Below are positions 56,264 to 64,000 of a DNA stretch of 64,000 bases, piece after piece. The stretch comes from Protonemura montana. Its lineage: Eukaryota > Arthropoda > Insecta > Plecoptera > Nemouridae. Where the stretch lies: assembly GCA_947568835.1 (NCBI GenBank), contig OX387606.1:7192001-7256000 (forward strand), written 5' to 3'. Made by a program: the position numbers and the translations under genes. The notes beneath the pieces are model-generated. The model did no database searches and was not told the origin of the DNA. It was given only the letters and a program-made list of their open reading frames with translations. How positions within the stretch are numbered: the first letter of the stretch is position 1; each line of letters starts with the position of its first letter.

Positions 56264-58854
56264 AAGATAATGATGATTGCCGGCCAGTTCAAAGCACGTA
56301 CGCGTTTAGAGAAATTCGCGAAAAATTGATCCGAGTGTGCGCACTTTGAAAGTCGCACATAGAATGTATCTAACATCAAATTAGACTTGGTGCTATTTTT
56401 TTTTCTTTCTCGTCTCGTGTTGAGCTTCAATATTTGCATGAGGCATGAAAACTGCAAGAAATTGTCTGCAGTCCCTTGATAATCTGATTCAGAATTCTTT
56501 TACAGACCACCTTTATTTTTTTTTTAACTTTTAAATCATGCAGCATGCAGACATAATTGCACTTTTTATTATCACGTTTACTAACTCGATCAAATAATGA
56601 ATATCAGTTATTTTCTAAACAAAAAATACATAGGTGCACATTATAAGAGGCATACATATATAGTTATACACGCTTCGGAAGTACTTTAATTTAACTTTTT
56701 TTGTAAATAAAAATTAATACAATAAAACTAAGCTGTTTTATACGTGCAGACTTATCACGAAAGTTCGACGAACGCCATAAACAAATGTCTACTCACAGCT
56801 TCCTGTTATATCGCGCAAAATGAGTCGACCTCCCCATGCCGTTCGTATCTCGCTGGTGCGCTCATTATATTTTTGATTGTAATCCACCTCATATCAAAAC
56901 CACATTTCTCCACCTTTATTGCTGAACCTCGTTTGTAGATCTTCTAGCATTGCCGTAATCTGATGGTAACACAACATCAACACCGTCAGGCACGCACCGG
57001 AGCCATCTATTTCATCTACAGTGAAAAACATGGATTGCATTTAATGGTAGATAAGAACGTGTTCCTTTCTTTTGGCTTAAAAGCGGTTGTCAGATTTTAT
57101 GTTTAACGTACACGCTAATTGCATCAGGTAATGCGGAGTTACCTGGCATTGCACATGCCGACACTTCAGTAACAACGAAATTACGATGATGATTATTATC
57201 GCTGTAAGCCTTCACTATTTTTTTATTTTTATCTCAGATCATTCAATAATTCTAGTTGGTATTTATTGCTTTTCAATAACTTTAAATAGTCCGCCCCTTT
57301 GCCCTATAACTATGTAGGTAATAAACCGTGCAGCTAAAAGATTTCGCTTTTATTTTCTACTTCAAATTACTTTTATTTTTCGCTGCTTGTCACCGTAAAA
57401 GTTTTTTTTAAACCATGTAGTAAAAGCTAGTAAAAGCGTTCATAATATTGTAACAGCTATCCTAAATAATGTCAAACCCCCATGTTATTACCAAAACACA
57501 AATTTATAAGTACGCTAACTTTTCTAACTCGTTTTGATCCTACCTAAGATTATCAAACCTAAGGAGAGTACAGAGCAAACATTTTTTTTTTAGTTGCTCG
57601 ATTTTGAAAACTAGAGAAAAAAGAGAAAGCTGCTGAACGCCGGGAAGCAAAAGCTGCAGGGTAGCGAATGGCGATTGTGTGATAATGCAGTGTCGCTTTG
57701 AGCTTCGTGCACTGATCGAGGTACAGCGTTGTATTCTGACCAAACGCCAGTGTAAATGACCTGCCCAGGTAATACACACATTGCCTAATAACTATGTTAA
57801 TGGCTCACTTGTCTTACTAAAAATACTAGAGCTGCACTGACTTTTTGATTGTAGTATAATTAAAAGTAAAGAGCACTGACCGGATGTAACAAAATCTAGT
57901 CTGCTTTTCTTGCTCTCCGAATAAGATACCTGTATCTGTGATACGTGATCTAAGTCTTTTATACGAGCTACAAAAATCTGTTGTCCATTATACTATGCGA
58001 AGTTATTTTAATTTAAATTGTTAATGGCATGCACTAGCACTTACATTTATGACTTGAGTGCTTCGCTCAATTTTTGAATAAAAAAGACAAATAGGTAAAA
58101 ATGCATTCTCACCAATAGGCTACGCATTCTTAATGCTTTAATTGAAATTCAGCAAGCTCCAAGACGTTGTTAAACCCATTTGTAAGTTATACACATTTTC
58201 AGGTCTTAAATTCTGAAAGTCGTAACCCTTTTTTAAGTTTTTCCGTAGAAAAAAGTAAGTACAATCGCAAGTAAAAACGATTTTTCATCTGGGTCTGGGT
58301 GTCTTGAAATAAACTAGAGACGATTTGGTGTACCTAAACTCCCCAAAAGCAAAATCGGCCAAGTAAGCTTCCCGATTTTCTGGTAAGAGTGTCATCGCTT
58401 AAGACCGTACTGGTAACTTATGACAATTAAATAACCATTCATATTTCGAGTTTGCAAAATTTTACAAGAATATACAATTCTGCGCAATGTTCTGTAAATA
58501 AAATACATTTTTTTGGTGTTTTTTTTTTTCAATATTTTGGCGAAAGTCTTGATAGTGCGTTTTGACAACGTAGTGTCTTTAAGAAACTCATGTGCATTGG
58601 GGTTTTTTTAATGGTCAAGTGGCAATTAGGAGGGTCTTCATTCAACTCGTTGTTATGTTTCCAAGTGTCAAACCATTTCGACTCGATCAATGCATTCTGA
58701 CAACATACATGTTTTATACTAAACTAACATATCTACAACAAAATTATAACAAAAGACCCGTTGTTAGGATGCATTTAAGTTTACTTGTGTTTTGCTGAAC
58801 GTCATCTAGTGTGTCGATAGGTTTTTAGCAAGGGTCGTCGTTTTGCTTATCCTG
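56264..58854. other. AT-rich spacer
   Basis: No gene recognised. A stretch at about 58612-58690 (AATTAGGAGGGTCTTCATTC onward) resembles 42896-42975, a minor dispersed repeat. Confidence 0.35.
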
Positions 58855-58855
58855 C

Positions 58856-58917
58856 TGCCAATTATTGGCAAACAAAATAAAAATAAACTGACTAGGCAGT
58901 GCCTAGTCAGTTTATTT
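58856..58917. repeat. Pair of near-perfect palindromes
   Basis: TGCCAATTATTGGCA (58856-58870) is a perfect palindrome around one T. Eleven bases on, 58881-58917 is a 37-bp palindrome with 18-bp arms (AAATAAACTGACTAGGCA and its complement) around a single G. Confidence 0.85.
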
Positions 58918-61900
58918 GCACCCAAAAAGAGCGATTAGCAAATGGCGTGCCAGTGTGAGGTAGATCATGCTTTCCAACATTCTTACCTTATTGGTAACTT
59001 GAATACTTGCGAGATCGTATTTCGTGCTGCTCGCATTCCTTTGCTGATAAGTAATTATAAAAAATATATATATTTATCGTTCCTTTATAGGATGTTATTA
59101 TTTTTTTAATGGTAATCGATTCATTTAAATGGAGTTTTATTGCTCGCTGCAACGCAAACGTTGTTTAAAATGTCGCTTAGGGATGTTTTGCGGAAAATAT
59201 CTGAATGTACAATGCCAAAATCATTCAATTTTATATTCTATCTTATATAGACCAATGTAAAAATAAAACTAATAAAAAGGGATATGATTGATGTGTTTGC
59301 ATATTACCGATAAGTTGTTTGCTTTGCAGGGAAACAAACATAATTATGTGTGTATTGACATTGTGCGAATATAATGCATCTTTGCATAGGTTGGTATAGT
59401 TTGGTAGATAGGAAGATGAAAGACTCATCTCGGTGTAATACATAAATTATTATTATTTGCATAGGTACGGCACTCGCGGCAAATTGACGTCATGCAACCT
59501 TATAATGCACAGTCGTGCTAATCGTTTGATTATAATCCACGCGTTAAATTTTCTTTACCTAACTAGCAATATGTCCGTTGTAAATGTTCTGTATTTCTAT
59601 TATTGGTCCTTTAATATGGACATTATTTACACGGAGCAGGTTGAAAAGCAGCTTAATTTGGGTCCGTCAAGTTGCCCCCTCCCCTTCCTCCTTACTTTTT
59701 CAATAATGATTTTTTTCTGTGTGTAAACTGTGTAAACTGGCGCTTACCCCACCACAAAACTCTTTGATGTGCCTAATCAGTTCTTTGGTGACTTACCAGT
59801 AAATTTTTGTCAAGATAAAAAAGCAGGGCAAGTTTTTTTCTCAATGATTTTTTCTCTATCTCAATGAGTGGTCTTTAAATTGTGTTTGTTGTTTTTTATT
59901 GCTTATTAGCCTTGCATAGCTTTGCGTTTCGCCGTTAGTATTCTGACAACACACGAGACGCATTTATAAAATAAAATGACAGGTAATTTTGGATTTGCGA
60001 AATTTCTGTCCTAATTTCACTAACGACATTCTTTAAACGAGTAGTATACTAATTACGGATCTACGGATCTTAATTTTCTGCATGACTGTTCGGTGATCAA
60101 ATTTTTTTAGAAAAAAATCAAGCGATTTGCTTTGTCAATTTTGGAGATTGAGATTTAAGCCAGTTTTTGAGATAAAAATCTCTTATCTCGATTTCATACA
60201 TGCATTAATACATGCTGAATTTTACATTTTGCATATAAGGCAGAATATCACATATTTAATCTTCCAATGGATCCTATTTTGCGGCGTTGTTTATGCCTAA
60301 AACTAAGAAAAGTATTTTTAAAATATGCCTTGTAGTTCAATAAAGCTCTCCGAAAAGTTCCACGTCGAAGTTAATTCCAGTGTTCAGGATACCACATCTC
60401 TTACATCGATTATGTATGTTATGCATATCACATATTGCCATTGCAGAAATGATAAAAAAAATCGTGGAGTTTTTTTGTTGATACAATAAGTATTTTGAAA
60501 TCCCGCCACTCAAATAAAAACAAAATTGTAATTAATGAGTTGGTAGCTATACCTTTTCTCGCGGGCTAGCCTGTAGACTTTATTCTATTACCATGACTCA
60601 TCCTTAATTTGATCAAAATGTCATTCCAGATTGGGAATCGATCTCCGCTGTCAAAAGTGAGAGTACACATGTTGTATATCAGAGCATTATAGCTTTCCAC
60701 CACTGATCTTTGATAGCGTTCACTACCAATGTTATAAGCTTAAAAGTTTCTTTTGATTTTCGCATTCGAAAGCCTCCCCGTGCTAACTTAATACGATATA
60801 AATGTCGATAGTGATTTTTGGGGTTAATCTGGTTCATGCATTTAATCATGTGAAATTGTTTTATTCATATTAGAATAACGGCCACACCCTTTCGCACCGG
60901 CACACGTACAAAGGCCCCCCGTGTCTTTGGGCAAAGATCACTTGGTACCGATACTACGATATTGTTACACGTTTTAACTTGAACCGAAAGCGAGTTAGAC
61001 CAATGGCTTACATAGACTGCAATAAAATTGCAATATAAGTACATAATAACTGCAATTACAAGCATTGCAAGAATTGTATAGGTGCAGTATCTATGTAATG
61101 TAAGGTTGTTTTGCATTGTGTGTGTGTTTATTTTATTGTGCCGAGTAGAACTTCGTAAATATGCAATTTTCATGTTTTAACGAACGTATACAGTTTGATT
61201 GCTTCTTCAAATTGGTGTTCACTACTTTTCTAAACTTTACCTGACGGAAATCAGTTCAAAACCGCCCAGGTTTATCCGCATTAGTATCGTTAACCGGTCA
61301 TACTATCGATTTATCAATTAAAAGATTACCTAAGTGATAATTACATGTTTCAAGTGTTAGCTCAACGTTTTTTTTGTTGTTCCGCAGTGGATTTTCATCT
61401 AGGTGTTGCTTGATTATGGAGTTCCAGCATTCATTCATTGGCGATTGCTCAATGATTTTACGATGCTATGACTTTGGCATACGATCACTTCCTACCTCAT
61501 AAAGTATCCCATCGTTCTACTCTCTTAGGTTTTACATTTATGACATCCATTTGTCGCCGTTTTTTTTTGTTGTTGTTGAGAAGAAGGCAAACTGGTATTC
61601 GACGATTAGTAACATCGTTCTAAATGTCCATATGCCGTCAATTAAATTAGCTATTTGACTGTATGCTTTAGTCACAATTTATTTGATTCGAAAATGCCAA
61701 ACTGATGGCATTGCTTATTTCAATATTATAAACGTTTCGACCGAGGAGATTTGGAGTTAGTGGTCTCGTGTGCTGAATTTTAAAGTTATCGCGTTTTTTT
61801 TTTAACCAACCAAGCTGCAACACCATTCGCCCAATGCTTCTTTTATATCGTTTCCGACTACGAATGTGTAATTAAATAATTTAAATCGATCTAGTTGCCG

Positions 61901-62559
61901 AACCAAACACTTGGTTATGCACCATAATATTAAACAGGGTTACCTGTAGATCGGTCATTGATATTTGAGATCATAAGAACTAGACAATTCCGAAACCGGT
62001 GCAGTTTTATTTCACTATATAGCAGTTCAACATTCACTTCGATTTATTTCATATTTTTTTGCTCTAAATAAATGGCGCTCTAAGAAAAATAAGTAATGAC
62101 CCGAGTGACGCGCGATTACGCGATACTCCATGTCTATGTGATCGGTGGCGACTTTATGGGTACCCGTTCGTTGCACTTTGCCGTAGCTGTGGCTGGTGCA
62201 GGCTCAATTGAGCAAGAACGTCGAGCGGTGACTGGCTTCATGTAAGGGCATCAATAGATCACCGGTGTGCCAAACATGATCCAGAAGCGGTTTTGGAAGA
62301 TGTCGTCTACGTATGGAATGTGGAGCACTAGATGTATATTTATATACGGGATGTTGCGCAATTGACAAATTGCATTTTGATATCCGTCAACATTGTATGT
62401 GAGGAAAGAACGAGCACTTGCATCTGTGACATATTGTGGTGTTGTCCAGTTGCATTATATAATCTTAATGATGCATTTATGTATTTTATGTGATCTTATA
62501 GATCCATAGCTAATCGTAAACTGTCTTATCGAGAAATGGTTGCCATATGACTGTACATT
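58918..62559. other. AT-rich spacer
   Basis: No gene recognised over 3.6 kb. The segment at about 60245-60330 (CCTATTTTGCGGCGTTGTTT onward) resembles 17120-17200, a minor dispersed repeat. A - strand frame at 60865-61173 has a hydrophobic segment but no other support. Confidence 0.35.
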
Positions 62560-62850
62560 ACCGAGAAAAATGGCGGATAATTCTAGGTAGTGTTGAGAAA
62601 TTGAATTTCAATGCTTCGCGCAGATTTGAAACTTTTTCACTTTCAATTTATATCTACTAATGCCAACCTCAACGAATGATATACATAATTTAGGTCGTAA
62701 TTATTTAAGTTTAGCGGTTAGAGTAGCTAGGGTAGTGTAGAGGCTGCAAGTGCCATCGGGTGGCACCTACCGTTTCTACATGTTACCGGCTCGTTTACTC
62801 AGCAGAAAGTTAATTATCGAAGCTGACCCGTGAGCACACCTATGTAAGCT
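62560..62850 (+). mobile_element. MITE-like family M1, copy 6
   Basis: Reads TACCGAGAAAAATGGCGGAT, CTAGGTAGTGTTGAGAAATTG, CCAACCTCAACGAATGATAT, GAGGCTGCAAGTGCCATCGG, GTGGCACCTACCG and TTACCGGCTCGTTTACTCAG. The only copy found outside the fibrinogen-gene introns. Confidence 0.6.
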
Positions 62851-64000
62851 CAACGGTAAATCTTTTTACGGACAATGCCTAAAAATATGTTTCGTTTTGC
62901 AATAAATGTGAGATTATTTGAATAGCAAACTCTCAACAAAGCAAAGCGAATCCGACTATTGGTTTTTCTAGTGATTTATTTACCTCTGTCAACAAACGCC
63001 AAGTTTCTGAAAAAATCTTTTGCCACTGCGACATCCTCACATTCCTTTCGACAAATTAGAATTATCTCCTAACAATTGTACAGCGATACACGTGATTTAT
63101 TCTCTCCTCATGCCACGGGGTGTAACCAGAGTAATGAATATTTTATTGCATTTATGATCATTTCTGTGATTGCGTTTCCCATATGATTTGGATTTATTAT
63201 TCTATCGTTATTGAACGGCAACCAGTTTTGCAGGCATGCAGCTCTAAGTACTCGACGTCTTGAAGTGCAATTGAACACCCACGCGTATGCGTTTCTGATA
63301 TTGCTTCTCATTACAATCAGCTAAAAAGATCAATACTCACAAGCGCTGTGCATTTTTTTTGCTCAAATTGCTTGCCTAAGATTCAGCGCGGCGTTTCACA
63401 AAAAAGAAACACAAATGATTTGGTACTGTCCTGGAAATCAGGCGGTCGTTATTTTTTTAAAATTTGACTGCCATGTTTATCTAGTACATGAGTACGATTT
63501 TGAAGTTAATTGTTTTCCGATAAAATATGTGTAAGAGTTATTCGCCCAGTGCGGCGAAATCGTATTTCATATAAGAACATTCTATTAAATATTGAAAATG
63601 AGTTAGTGGTATCAGTATTCCAAGCACGTGTTAAGGAAACTGTGGAGACTGCCCACGAAGATACCATGCTACAGGAGTATGTCGTCGGTACCGACTCGCG
63701 ACCGCGGCTGGTTTTTGTGATTGCTATGAATAATTAATACGAAATTAACATTGTAGTCATAAACCACGCGTGTGCATATGGCGAGAGCTCAACGACTCTG
63801 AATTTCTTTTTAATATCGCCCACTGAATCCAGGTATCGGGTCGAGTTGTATGGCAGGACTTTGCGGACAAAGATTTCTGTCGAGATTTTGTCGTTGAAAG
63901 GCATGAAGTCGTTTAAACTTTAAAGATTGCCGAGTTTTTAACATTGTTTACCGACCGGCGACTCGACTTTGCATTGTCTTGTCGTATTGTTTTGTTATTT
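62851..64000. other. Right end of window, no assigned gene
   Basis: Mostly AT-rich. A GC-richer island at about 63600-63930 has short coding-like frames on both strands: + ...KETVETAHEDTMLQEYVVG to 63737, and - MPFNDKISTEIFVRKVLPYN from about 63902. Neither is recognised. Confidence 0.3.

Noticed and set aside
60865-61173. - strand 102-codon frame with a hydrophobic segment
   Set aside because: Low-complexity AT-rich context, no family features; considered as a signal-peptide exon for the fibrinogen gene, but no suitable donor was found.

Overview
The window reads as nuclear DNA of an arthropod, most likely an insect. The support is a CYP6-type cytochrome P450 with phase-1 introns, GT-AG introns throughout, an insect-style fibrinogen-domain protein, a pogo/Tigger transposon and AT-rich spacers full of non-LTR, 5S-headed SINE, hAT-like and MITE-like repeats. 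A hemipteran is plausible because large NACHT-ankyrin proteins and CYP6 arrays are familiar there, but I cannot fix the species.

Layout. 1-6.3 kb is a tandem P450 cluster on the + strand: the last exons of one copy (A), a decayed 5' exon of a second (B), and a complete four-exon gene of 514 aa (C). Copies A and C share introns and about 270 bp of 3' flank, so the duplication is recent. 6.6-13.2 kb on the - strand is one uninterrupted 2,200-codon frame: an N-terminal restriction-endonuclease-like domain, a NACHT NTPase and about 1,190 residues of ankyrin repeats. This resembles the effector-STAND-sensor layout of bacterial Avs and metazoan NLR proteins and is the most notable gene here. 13.3-21 kb is repeat-rich: 5S-headed SINEs, a LINE tail with an (ATT)n end, a decayed C2H2 zinc-finger locus, an 853-bp hAT-like element with target-site duplications and a tiny hairpin insertion.

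21.1-23.1 kb (+) holds a five-exon gene that I assembled by splice phase. It joins a single zinc finger to a transthyretin/5-hydroxyisourate-hydrolase fold that lacks one catalytic histidine and the YRGS tail. 23.6-24.5 kb (+) holds a three-exon gene of 94 aa that I do not recognise. 26.1-47.2 kb (-) is one long gene for a secreted fibrinogen-related protein: a 430-residue coiled-coil and Ser/Thr/Pro exon followed by five exons of a complete fibrinogen C-terminal domain. Its signal-peptide exon lies further upstream and was not found. Its introns hold several copies of a MITE-like repeat and an apparently intact pogo/Tigger transposon whose protein ends in a PHD-like finger. 52.7-56.3 kb is a 3.55-kb element with terminal inverted repeats of about 570 bp and eroded coding pieces. 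The remainder, 47-64 kb, is mostly AT-rich spacer with scattered repeats.

The genes do not form one pathway. The P450 cluster (xenobiotic metabolism), the nuclease-NACHT-ankyrin protein (possible intracellular immunity) and the fibrinogen-domain lectin-like protein (possible extracellular recognition or development) are neighbours only. All intron-exon models come from reading splice sites, frame and family similarity by eye; no search or alignment program was run.
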